A DNA stretch of 64,000 bases from NCBI RefSeq assembly GCF_013085465.1, contig NZ_CP049838.1:930001-994000 (forward strand), read 5' to 3'. This document shows, one piece after another, positions 52,361 through 59,815 of this stretch. The notes under the pieces are model-generated. The model was not told where the DNA came from and made no database searches. It was given only the letters and a program-made list of their open reading frames with translations. Made by a program: the position numbers and the translations under genes. How positions within the stretch are numbered: position 1 is the first letter of the stretch; every line of letters begins with the position of its first letter. This stretch comes from Streptomyces asoensis. Lineage in GTDB: Bacteria > Actinomycetota > Actinomycetes > Streptomycetales > Streptomycetaceae.

Positions 52361-52391
52361 GGTGGCGCCCCTCCGGTGAAGGGGCGCCACC
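52361..52391 (-). terminator. 12-bp perfect hairpin after an acyl-CoA synthetase gene
   Basis: GGTGGCGCCCCT and AGGGGCGCCACC (52361-52372 and 52380-52391) pair fully over a 7-base loop, 21 bases past the stop of the minus-strand synthetase gene at 52412. It separates two co-oriented ligase genes, which are therefore separate transcripts. Confidence 0.75.
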
Positions 52392-52411
52392 CGTGTCGCC
52401 CGGGGCCCCGC

Positions 52412-53965
52412 TCACACGGGACGCGTCCGTCCCTCCCAGTACGGCTCCCGGAGCCGCCGCTTGTAGAGCTTGCCGTTGGGGTCGCGGGGCATCTCGGTGA
52501 TGAAGTCGATGCTCCTGGGGCGCTTGTAGCCGGCCAGCCGTTCGGCGCAGTGGTCGAGGAGGGCGGCCGCGAGGTCGGGTCCGGGTACGCGGCCGGGGGC
52601 CGGTTCGACCACGGCCTTCACCTGCTCGCCCCAGTCGTCGTGCGGGATGCCGAAGGCGGCGGCGTCGGCGACGGCGGGGTGGGCGAGCAGCGCGGACTCG
52701 ATCTCGGCGGGGTAGATGTTGACGCCGCCCGAGATGATCAGGTCGATCTTGCGGTCGCGGAGGAAGAGGTAGCCGTCCTCGTCGAGCACGCCGAGGTCGC
52801 CGACGGTGAAGAAGTCGCCGATGCGGTTCTTCCTCGTCTTGTCGTCGTCCTTGTGGTAGGCGAAGCCACCGGTCGTCATCTTCATGTAGACCGTGCCGAG
52901 TTCGCCGGGCGGCAGGCGGTTGCCGTCGTCGTCGAAGATCGCCAGTTCGCTGATGGGCCAGGCCCTGCCGACCGTGCCGGGCTTCTTCAGCCAGTCCTCG
53001 GCCGTGGCGAAGGCGCCGCCGCCCTCGCTGGCCGCGTAGTACTCCTCCACGCAGGTGCCCCACCAGTCGATCATCGCCCGCTTCACATGGTCGGGGCAGG
53101 GCGCGGCACCGTGGATGGCGTGCCGCATGGACGACACGTCGTAGCGCGCCCGGACGTCCGCCGGGAGGGCCAGCAGCCGGTGGAACTGGGTCGGGACCAT
53201 ATGGGTGTGGGTGCACCGGTGGGTGTCGATGAGACGGAGCATCTCCTCGGGCGTCCACTTGTCCATCAGGACCAGTGGGTGGCCGATGTGCAGGGACGCG
53301 CCCGCGAACTGGAGCACCGCCGTGTGGTAGAGCGGCGAGCAGACGAGATGCACGTTGTCGTCGAACGGCCGGACGCCGAAGATGCCGAGGAATCCGCCGA
53401 GGTACGCCTCCTCTGGCAGCTTGCCGGGCAGCGGGCGCCGGATGCCGCGTGGGCGGCCCGTCGTGCCCGAGGTGTAGTTCATGACCCAGCCGAGGGTGCG
53501 GTCGGCGGGCGGCGACTCCGGTTGTCCGTCGAGGAGTTCGGCGTACGGCCGGAAGCCCTCGACCTCGCCGACGGCGTACCGGTGGGTGGCGGGGAGACCG
53601 GCCTCGTCGGCGGCCCGGCGCGCCTGGTCGGCGAACCGCTCGTGGGCGAGGAGGACCTTGGCGCCGGAGTCGGAGACGATCCAGGCGATCTCGGGGCCCA
53701 CCAGGTGGTGGTTGACGGGGACGAGGTAGAAGCCGGCCTGGGTGGCGGCGAGATGGGCGGTGAAGAACTCGGCCGAGTTGGGCAGGACGACGGCGAAGGC
53801 GTCACCGCGCTCCAGACCGGCGGCGCGCAGTCCGTGCACGAGCCGGTTGGCGGCGGCGTGCAGGCGTCCGGCGCTCCATTCCGCTCCGTCCGGCGCGATC
53901 AGGACCGTGCGGTCGGGATCCTGGGCCGCCTGGGCCCAGAAGCCCGCGGGGGGTGTGCTGGTCAT
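52412..53965 (-). CDS. Acyl-CoA synthetase (FadD-type)
   Basis: A 517-residue adenylate-forming ligase: MNYTSGTTGRPRGIRRPLPG (Arg for Lys in the P-loop), YYAASEGGGAFATAEDW, IGDFFTVGDLGVLDEDGYLFLRDR, IISGGVNIYPAEIESALLAHP and DPNGKLYKRRLREPYW with the catalytic Lys. It resembles FadD synthetases for bulky (bile-acid or sterol-type) acids. The ATG overlaps the nitronate monooxygenase stop (ATGA at 53962-53965), so it shares that gene's promoter and palindrome. Confidence 0.9.
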   Translation of the reverse strand: MTSTPPAGFWAQAAQDPDRTVLIAPDGAEWSAGRLHAAANRLVHGLRAAGLERGDAFAVVLPNSAEFFTAHLAATQAGFYLVPVNHHLVGPEIAWIVSDSGAKVLLAHERFADQARRAADEAGLPATHRYAVGEVEGFRPYAELLDGQPESPPADRTLGWVMNYTSGTTGRPRGIRRPLPGKLPEEAYLGGFLGIFGVRPFDDNVHLVCSPLYHTAVLQFAGASLHIGHPLVLMDKWTPEEMLRLIDTHRCTHTHMVPTQFHRLLALPADVRARYDVSSMRHAIHGAAPCPDHVKRAMIDWWGTCVEEYYAASEGGGAFATAEDWLKKPGTVGRAWPISELAIFDDDGNRLPPGELGTVYMKMTTGGFAYHKDDDKTRKNRIGDFFTVGDLGVLDEDGYLFLRDRKIDLIISGGVNIYPAEIESALLAHPAVADAAAFGIPHDDWGEQVKAVVEPAPGRVPGPDLAAALLDHCAERLAGYKRPRSIDFITEMPRDPNGKLYKRRLREPYWEGRTRPV

Positions 53966-55071
53966 GTGCCGCTCCTTCCGGCGATGCGGTTGACGCGGTC
54001 CACGGCCCGCTCGAAGCCGCGGGTGAGGTCGTCGAAGACGGCCTGGACGCTGCGGACGTCGTTCATCCGGCCGACGATCTGGCCGACGGGCGTGCCGAGC
54101 AGGGGGTCGACCTCGTACTTCTGGATGCGCGAGACGGCCTCGGCGACGAGCAGGCCTTGGAGCGGCATGGGAAGGGTGCCGGGCCCGTCGTCGGCGTCCC
54201 AGGCGTCGGTCCATTCGGTACGCAGCTGGCGTGCGGGTTTCCCGGTGAGGGCGCGGGAGCGGACCGTGTCGCCGGAGCCGGCCGCGAGGAGTTTGCGGGT
54301 GAGGGCGGACGAGTGGAGGTCGGCCTCGGCGGTGGTCAGCCAGACCGATCCGAGCCACACGCCCTGGGCGCCCAGCGCGAGGGCGGCGGCGACCTGCTGT
54401 CCGCTGCCGATGCCGCCGGCAGCGAGGACCGGCAGCGGGTCGACGGCCTCGACGACCTCGGGGGTGAGCACCATGGAGGCGATCTCGCCGGTGTGGCCGC
54501 CCGCCTCGTAGCCCTGGGCGACGACGATGTCGATGCCGCCGTCCTGGTGTTTGCGGGCGTGCCGGGCGCTCCCGGCGAGGGCGGCGACGAGCACGCCCTG
54601 TTCGTGGGCGCGGGCGACGATGTCGGCGGGCGGGGAGCCGAGGGCGTTGGCCAGCAGCCGGATCGGGTAGTCGAAGGCGACGTCGAGCTGGCTGCGGGCG
54701 ACCTGTTCCATCCAGCCGGTGATCCGCCATCCGGACGCCTCGCCCTCGGCCAGTTCGGGCACCCCGTACTTGGCGAGGGTCTCCCGCACGAACTGCCGGT
54801 GCGCGGCGGGGATCATCGCCTCGACGTCCGCCTCCGTGACGCCTTCGACCTTCTTCGCGGGCATGACGACGTCGAGTCCGTACGGCTTGCCGTCGACGTG
54901 CGCCTCGATCCAGTCGAGGTCGCGTTTGAGGTCGTCGGGCGCGGTGTAGCGGACCGCGCCGAGCACGCCGAAGCCGCCGGCGCGGCTGATGGCCGCGGCG
55001 ACGGCGGGGAACGGCGTGAAGCCGAAGACGGCGTGCTCGACTCCCAGTTGATTGCTCAGCTCCGTCTGCAT
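53962..55071 (-). CDS. Nitronate monooxygenase family (2-nitropropane dioxygenase-like)
   Basis: A 369-residue FMN TIM-barrel protein. AVFGFTPFPAVAAAISRAGGFGVLGAV at the start, IDIVVAQGYEAGGHTGEIASMVL (the GxEAGGH FMN loop) and VLAAGGIGSGQQVAAALALGAQGVWLGSVWL are class I nitronate monooxygenase motifs. Many actinobacterial members act as acyl-CoA-linked flavoenzymes rather than on nitronates. It is first of a two-gene unit with a FadD synthetase; the TCTGAY palindrome is 43 bases upstream. Confidence 0.9.
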   Translation of the reverse strand: MQTELSNQLGVEHAVFGFTPFPAVAAAISRAGGFGVLGAVRYTAPDDLKRDLDWIEAHVDGKPYGLDVVMPAKKVEGVTEADVEAMIPAAHRQFVRETLAKYGVPELAEGEASGWRITGWMEQVARSQLDVAFDYPIRLLANALGSPPADIVARAHEQGVLVAALAGSARHARKHQDGGIDIVVAQGYEAGGHTGEIASMVLTPEVVEAVDPLPVLAAGGIGSGQQVAAALALGAQGVWLGSVWLTTAEADLHSSALTRKLLAAGSGDTVRSRALTGKPARQLRTEWTDAWDADDGPGTLPMPLQGLLVAEAVSRIQKYEVDPLLGTPVGQIVGRMNDVRSVQAVFDDLTRGFERAVDRVNRIAGRSGT

Positions 55072-55113
55072 GGGCGCAGGATGCCGCAGCCGGTGCGACG
55101 ACGGAAGCCTCTT

Positions 55114-55130
55114 TCTGATACTCCGTCAGA
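55114..55130. promoter_or_regulatory. 17-bp inverted repeat, second copy of the acyl-CoA operator
   Basis: TCTGAT-ACTCC-GTCAGA sits 43 bases before the nitronate monooxygenase start. The arms are complementary except for one T-G position, and the TTTC/ATTT flanks match the copy at 45139. Two independent sites with the same half-sites and spacing make it a likely operator. Confidence 0.6.
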
Positions 55131-55140
55131 TTTGCTGTCC

Positions 55141-55992
55141 TCAGCCGGGCACGGTCATCCGCTGGGTGCCCACGACCGACAGCAGCCGCAGCGCCTCCTC
55201 GGACGGCGAGCCCGGGGCGGCCGTGTAGATGACCACCCGCTGGTCCCGGTCGGTGATGTCCAGGACATCGCAGTTCACGGTGACGAGTCCGACGAGGGGG
55301 TGGTCGAAGGTCTTGCACAGCGTGGGCCGCGCGGCCACGTCGTGGGCCGCCCACAACGCGGCGAACTCGGCGCTGCCGGCGAGGAGTTCGTCGATCAGCG
55401 CGGTCAGTTCGGGGTCGCCCGGGTAGCGGGCGGCGGCGCCGCGCAGGTGCTGGGCCGCGGTCCGGGCGAACTCGTCGGCGTCGGACACGCTGTACAGCCT
55501 CGTACCGCCGCGCCAGGGCTCCAGGAAGGCCCGCCGGACGAGGTTGCGGTCCCGCCGCGGCAGGGCGGAGAAGTCCTCCATGAGGGCGGCGGCCAGAGCG
55601 TTCCAGGCGATGACCTCATAGGTCGCCGACATGACGATCGCCGCCGCCTGCGGCAGCCGGTGCAGCAGGTCGACGATGCTCTGCCGCACCTCGCGCGAGG
55701 GGCCGGGCGGGGGTCCGGGCGGTGTGCCCGCGAGGTGGTGGAGGTGGTCGCGCTCGGCGTCCGACAGCCGCAGGGCGCGGGCTATCTGGGCCAGCACCTC
55801 GCGGGACGGGTGCGGGGCGCGGGCCTGCTCCAGGCGGGTGTAGTACTCGGTCGAGATGAACGCCAGCTGGGCCACCTCCTCGCGGCGCAGCCCCGGGGTG
55901 CGCCGGCGCGAGCCGGCGGGCAGCCCCACGTCGGCAGGGGTGATGCGCTCGCGTCGGCCGCGCAGGAAGGCGGCCAGTTCTCGTCGGTCCAC
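55141..55992 (-). CDS. XRE-family regulator with MmyB-like ligand domain
   Basis: A 283-residue regulator: LAAFLRGRRERITPADVGLP, RRTPGLRREEVAQLAFISTEYYTRLEQ (XRE helix-turn-helix, residues about 30-80), then a PAS-like MmyB ligand domain (SATYEVIAWNALAAALM, RNLVRRAFLEPWRG, FDHPLVGLVTVNCDVLDI). GTG at 55992 gives the normal start. These regulators are commonly divergent from a short-chain dehydrogenase, as here, and repress it until a ligand binds. Confidence 0.9.
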   Translation of the reverse strand: MDRRELAAFLRGRRERITPADVGLPAGSRRRTPGLRREEVAQLAFISTEYYTRLEQARAPHPSREVLAQIARALRLSDAERDHLHHLAGTPPGPPPGPSREVRQSIVDLLHRLPQAAAIVMSATYEVIAWNALAAALMEDFSALPRRDRNLVRRAFLEPWRGGTRLYSVSDADEFARTAAQHLRGAAARYPGDPELTALIDELLAGSAEFAALWAAHDVAARPTLCKTFDHPLVGLVTVNCDVLDITDRDQRVVIYTAAPGSPSEEALRLLSVVGTQRMTVPG

Positions 55993-56025
55993 GTCCCCAG
56001 TGTGCGCGGACCACCGTGCGCCCAG

Positions 56026-56046
56026 CCAGGTACCGGCTGTGCCTGG
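56026..56046. promoter_or_regulatory. XRE/SDR divergent operator candidate
   Basis: CCAGG-TACCGGCTGTG-CCTGG (21 bases, 16 of 21 symmetric) lies 34 bases from each of the divergent start codons of the regulator and the dehydrogenase gene. Confidence 0.45.
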
Positions 56047-56079
56047 ATGGGCGGCGCGGCCGGGCGCAGGCTCGTCGGC

Positions 56080-56880
56080 ATGACCCACAACACAACGACC
56101 AGCACTTCTTCCCACCCGGCCTCGGGCCTGCTCGCCGACAAGGTCGCCTTCGTCAGCGGCGCCGGTCGCGGCATCGGCGCCGCCGCGGCACGGCTGTTCG
56201 CCCGGGAAGGCGCCCGGGTACTCCTCGCGGCCCGCACGGAGACCCAGCTCAAGGCGGTGACCGAGGAGATCCGGGCGGCCGGCGGCACCGCGGAGTACGT
56301 GCGCTGCGACGTGGCCGAACCGGCGAGCGTCCGCGCCGCCGTCGACCGGACCGTGGAGCTGTACGGCAGGCTCGACGTCGCCTTCAACAACGCGGCGACC
56401 ATCCAGCAGCCCGGCCCCATGGACCAGCTGCCGGAGACCGACTTCGACCACGTGCTCGCCGTCAACCTCAAGGGACCCTGGCTCGCGATGCAGGCGCAGA
56501 TCGCCGCGATCCGCGCCACCTCCGGGACCGGCGCCATCGTGAACACCTCCAGCGTCGGCAGCCTGATGGCCAACCCGGCGCTGCCCGTGTACGGCGCGGC
56601 GAAGCGGGCGCTGAACAGCCTCACCGCGTCGGCCGCCGCCACCTACGGCCCCGAGGGCATCCGCGTCAACGCGATCGCGCCCGGTACGACGCTGACGGAG
56701 ATGATCGACGCCTGGGAGGCGGACACCCCCGGTATCGTCGATCACCTCAACGCCCTGACCCCGCTGGGCCGCGCCGCCGCCCCGGACGAGGTCGCCCAGG
56801 CCGCGGCCTGGCTGCTGAGCGACCGGGCGTCCTACGTCACGGGCACGGTCCTGCGGGTCGACGGCGGCATGCGGGCCTGA
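56080..56880 (+). CDS. Short-chain dehydrogenase/reductase (SDR)
   Basis: A 266-residue classical SDR: VAFVSGAGRGIGAAAARLF is the TGxxxGxG cofactor motif, LDVAFNNAATI the NNAG-like motif, IVNTSSVGSLMANPALPVYGAAK gives the catalytic Ser, Tyr and Lys (Y-x3-K), and PGTTLTEM closes the site; the last residues LRVDGGMRA are typical. NAD(P)-dependent oxidation or reduction of an alcohol/ketone is expected. It is probably controlled by the divergent XRE regulator. Confidence 0.93.
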   Translation: MTHNTTTSTSSHPASGLLADKVAFVSGAGRGIGAAAARLFAREGARVLLAARTETQLKAVTEEIRAAGGTAEYVRCDVAEPASVRAAVDRTVELYGRLDVAFNNAATIQQPGPMDQLPETDFDHVLAVNLKGPWLAMQAQIAAIRATSGTGAIVNTSSVGSLMANPALPVYGAAKRALNSLTASAAATYGPEGIRVNAIAPGTTLTEMIDAWEADTPGIVDHLNALTPLGRAAAPDEVAQAAAWLLSDRASYVTGTVLRVDGGMRA

Positions 56881-56892
56881 CCCGGGAGCCCC

Positions 56893-58491
56893 TCAGCCGC
56901 CGGCCGGCTGCTCCAGGACCGCCATCGCCGCGTTGTGTCCCGGCACCCCGCTGACCCCTCCCCCGCGCACCGCGCCCGCGCCGCACAGCAGCACGTTGGC
57001 GTGCCGGGTCTCCACGCCCCAGCGGCCGGCCCCCTCCTGGGCGTACGGCCAGGCCAGGTCGCGGTGGAAGATGTTGCCGCCGGGCAGCCCGAGGTCGCGT
57101 TCCAGGTCCAGCGGGGTCCTCGCCTCGATACAGGGGCGGCCGTCGGCGTCGGTGGCCAGGCAGTCGGCGAGCGGCTCGGCGAGGTGGGCCTCGAGCTGGG
57201 CGAGGGTCGCCCTCAGGAGCTCCTCGCGCACGGCGTCGTTGTCTTGCTCGAAGAGCCGGGCGGGTGTGTGCAGACCGAACAGGGTCAGCGTCTGGTAGCC
57301 CCGCGCCACGAGATCCGGCCCCAGGATGGTGGGGTCGGTCAGGGAGTGGCAGTAGATCTCGGAGGGCGGGGCGGCGGGCAGTTCACCGGCGGCCGCCTGG
57401 GCGTGGGCGGCGGCGAGCTGCTCGTAGCCCTCGGCGATGTGGAAGGTGCCGGCGAACGCCTCACGCGGGTCGACGGAGCTGTCCCGCAGCCTGGGCAGGC
57501 GCTTGAGCAGCATGTTCACCTTGAGCTGGGCGCCCTCGGCGGGGGTGGGCGGCTCGTCGCCGGTGAGGGCCGCGAGCGCCTGCGGGGAGGCGTTCACCAG
57601 GACGTGCCGGGCGGTGGCGACGCCCTCGCCGTCGGCGGTGCGATAGGTGACCTCCGCCGTACGGCCGTCCGCGTCGATGCGTACGGCCTCGTGCCCGGTG
57701 GCCAGGACGGCGCCCGCCTCCCGGGCGGCGGTGGCGAGGGCGTCGGTCAGGGCGCCCATCCCGCCCACGGGTACGTCCCAGGCGCCGGTGCCGCCGCCGA
57801 TCACGTGGTAGAGGAAGCAGCGGTTCTGCTTCAGGGAGGGGTCGTGGGCGTCGGCGAAGGTCCCGATGAGGGCGTCCGTCAGGACCACACCCCGCACCAG
57901 GTCGTCCGTGAAGCGCTGCTCGACGGCGACGCCGACGGGCTCCTCGAACAGGGTCCGCCAGGCCTCCTCGTCGTCGACGCGACGGCGCAGTTCGTCCCGG
58001 GTGGGCAGCGGTTCGGTGAGGGTGGGGAAGACCCGCCGGGCGAGGCGCCCGGTCATGCCGTAGAAGCGCTCCCAGGCCGCGTATTCGCGCTCGCCGCCGG
58101 TCAGCCGTGCGAACGCCTCCCGGGTGCGTTCCTCGCCGCCGCCGACGAGCAGTCCGGTGGGCTGCCCGCCGCGCTCCACGGGGGTGTACGAGGAGATGGT
58201 GCGGCCCTGGACCCGGAAGTCCAGCCCCAGGTCCCGCACGATCTTCTGCGGCAGCAGGCTGACCAGGTACGAGTAGCGGGACAGCCGGGCGTCCACGCCG
58301 GTGAACGGGCGGGTGGAGACGGCGGCGCCGCCGGTGTGGTCGAGCCGTTCCAGGACCAGCACGGACCGGCCGGCCCGGGCCAGATAGGCGGCGGCGACCA
58401 GGCCGTTGTGGCCGCCTCCGACGATGACGACGTCATGGGCGCGGTGTCCCCGGTGATCGTCGTGTCCCTCGTGTCCCTCGTGTTCAGGCAT
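56893..58491 (-). CDS. Phytoene-desaturase-like FAD/NAD(P) oxidoreductase
   Basis: A 532-residue flavoprotein of the carotenoid/retinol desaturase group: DVVIVGGGHNGLVAAAYLARAG is the Rossmann FAD motif, VLVLERLDHTGGAA follows, RCFLYHVIGGGTGAWDVPVGGMGALTDAL matches the phytoene dehydrogenase core, and NVLLCGAGAVRGGGVSGVPGHNAAMAVL the C-terminal FAD motif. The N-terminal extension EHEGHEGHDDHRGHRAH is unusually His-rich. No crt genes are in the window, so the substrate is not assumed to be phytoene. The ATG at 58491 is chosen over 58506. Confidence 0.87.
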   Translation of the reverse strand: MPEHEGHEGHDDHRGHRAHDVVIVGGGHNGLVAAAYLARAGRSVLVLERLDHTGGAAVSTRPFTGVDARLSRYSYLVSLLPQKIVRDLGLDFRVQGRTISSYTPVERGGQPTGLLVGGGEERTREAFARLTGGEREYAAWERFYGMTGRLARRVFPTLTEPLPTRDELRRRVDDEEAWRTLFEEPVGVAVEQRFTDDLVRGVVLTDALIGTFADAHDPSLKQNRCFLYHVIGGGTGAWDVPVGGMGALTDALATAAREAGAVLATGHEAVRIDADGRTAEVTYRTADGEGVATARHVLVNASPQALAALTGDEPPTPAEGAQLKVNMLLKRLPRLRDSSVDPREAFAGTFHIAEGYEQLAAAHAQAAAGELPAAPPSEIYCHSLTDPTILGPDLVARGYQTLTLFGLHTPARLFEQDNDAVREELLRATLAQLEAHLAEPLADCLATDADGRPCIEARTPLDLERDLGLPGGNIFHRDLAWPYAQEGAGRWGVETRHANVLLCGAGAVRGGGVSGVPGHNAAMAVLEQPAGG

Positions 58492-58543
58492 GGTTCTTCG
58501 TAACACGAGCCGATCAAGGTCGGCCAGGGGTGGTCACGGCCGC

Positions 58544-59239
58544 TCACGGCCGGCGCAGCCGGACCGCCAGGAAGGTCGGCGTGCGGTGTGTCTTGTCGTA
58601 CCTGCGGGAATCGACCGCCCGCGCCTCCTCCGTGGCCCGCGGCTCCACCAGCCGCTCCAGGACGTACCCGGCCCGCAGCAGTTCCCCGAGGAAGGTCTCC
58701 AGCGTCATCCGCCGGTAGCTGAGGGCGTGCCCGTTGCCGAAGGGCAGGGTGACCCGGTCCTCCGTGAAATAGGAGCCTCCGCAGTACTGCCAGTCGCCGG
58801 TGGGGTGGGTGGTGGACACGAGCAGGGTGCCGCCCGGCCGCAGCACGCGCCGGATCTCGGCGAGCAGCCGCTCCCGGTCCTCGACGTGGTGATAGACCAG
58901 CGCCAGCACCGCCAGGTCGAAGACCCCGTCCGCCAGAAAGGTGAGCGGCTCCTCCAGGTCGTGGTGGTGCAGGTCGGCCCGGTCGCCGAGCCGCTCCCGC
59001 GCCACGCGCAGCAGGCTCTCGCTGCCGTCCACGCCGACGACCGTCGCCGCGCCCCGCTCCAGCAGCTCGGCGGCGTAGTGCCCCGCCCCGCAGCCGAGGT
59101 CCAGCACCCGCAGCCCGCCGACGTCACCCGCGAGCCCCAGCATGGCCGGACGGTCGGTGTAGCTGTTGTAGACGCTCCTCGTGACCTGGGCGGCGAACTC
59201 CTCGCCCATCTCTCCGTGATACGCGGTCTCGGCTCCCAT
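58544..59239 (-). CDS. Class I SAM-dependent methyltransferase
   Basis: A 231-residue methyltransferase: LRVLDLGCGAGHYAAELLERGA is motif I, VVGVDGSESLLRVARERLG motif II with the acidic ribose contact, FDLAVLALVYHHVEDRERLL motif IV-like, and LRPGGTLLVSTTHP motif VI. It resembles the UbiE/BioC-like methyltransferase_11 family. No product is predicted. It is divergent from the NUDIX gene at 59300. Confidence 0.88.
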   Translation of the reverse strand: MGAETAYHGEMGEEFAAQVTRSVYNSYTDRPAMLGLAGDVGGLRVLDLGCGAGHYAAELLERGAATVVGVDGSESLLRVARERLGDRADLHHHDLEEPLTFLADGVFDLAVLALVYHHVEDRERLLAEIRRVLRPGGTLLVSTTHPTGDWQYCGGSYFTEDRVTLPFGNGHALSYRRMTLETFLGELLRAGYVLERLVEPRATEEARAVDSRRYDKTHRTPTFLAVRLRRP

Positions 59240-59299
59240 ACGATCATGATGGCCTCAAGTGCGCCGCACCGCGCCCGTGTTGGACCCGAGGGGGAACGC

Positions 59300-59809
59300 A
59301 TGACCACCGAGCCCGAGCCCGGACCCGAGCCCCGCGGGACAGCCGCGCCCGTCCCGCGGCCGCCCGTACGGCAGACGGTCCTCAACGTCGTCGGCGTGCA
59401 CCTCCATCTGGAGCGCGACGGCAAAATCCTGCTCGGCCTGCGCCACCCCGACTCGCCCTTCGCGCCCCTGCACCACCACTTCCTGGCCGGTCACTGCGAG
59501 CAGGAGTCCGCCGTCGCCTGTCTGATCCGCGAGGCCCGGGAGGAGGCCGGCCTGGAGATCGCGGCGGCGGACGTCCAACTGGCTCATGTCGTCCATGTCG
59601 TCGACTCGCCCGGCGGCCGACCGCGTATCCAGCTCGTCTTCCGCGCCGCGCGGTGGCGGGGCGAGCCGCGGCTGCTGGAGCCGGACAAGTGTCTCGGCTG
59701 GAACTGGTGGCCCCTGGACGCGCTGCCGGAGCCGATGGTCGGGTACGCGCGGGCGGCGGTCGCCGGGATCCGCGCCGGGCGGCTGTACACGGAGCTGGGC
59801 TGGGCCTGA
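59300..59809 (+). CDS. NUDIX hydrolase
   Basis: A 169-residue protein with a Nudix box GHCEQESAVACLIREAREEAGL. It has the REAREEAGL core and upstream Glu, but one residue fewer between the Gly and first Glu than the GX5EX7REUXEEXGU consensus. LNVVGVHLHLERDGKILLGLRHP opens the fold. A proline-rich tail of about 22 residues precedes the domain. Hydrolysis of a nucleoside diphosphate derivative is expected. The shortened box may alter metal binding. Confidence 0.88.
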   Translation: MTTEPEPGPEPRGTAAPVPRPPVRQTVLNVVGVHLHLERDGKILLGLRHPDSPFAPLHHHFLAGHCEQESAVACLIREAREEAGLEIAAADVQLAHVVHVVDSPGGRPRIQLVFRAARWRGEPRLLEPDKCLGWNWWPLDALPEPMVGYARAAVAGIRAGRLYTELGWA

Positions 59810-59815
59810 GGAGAC

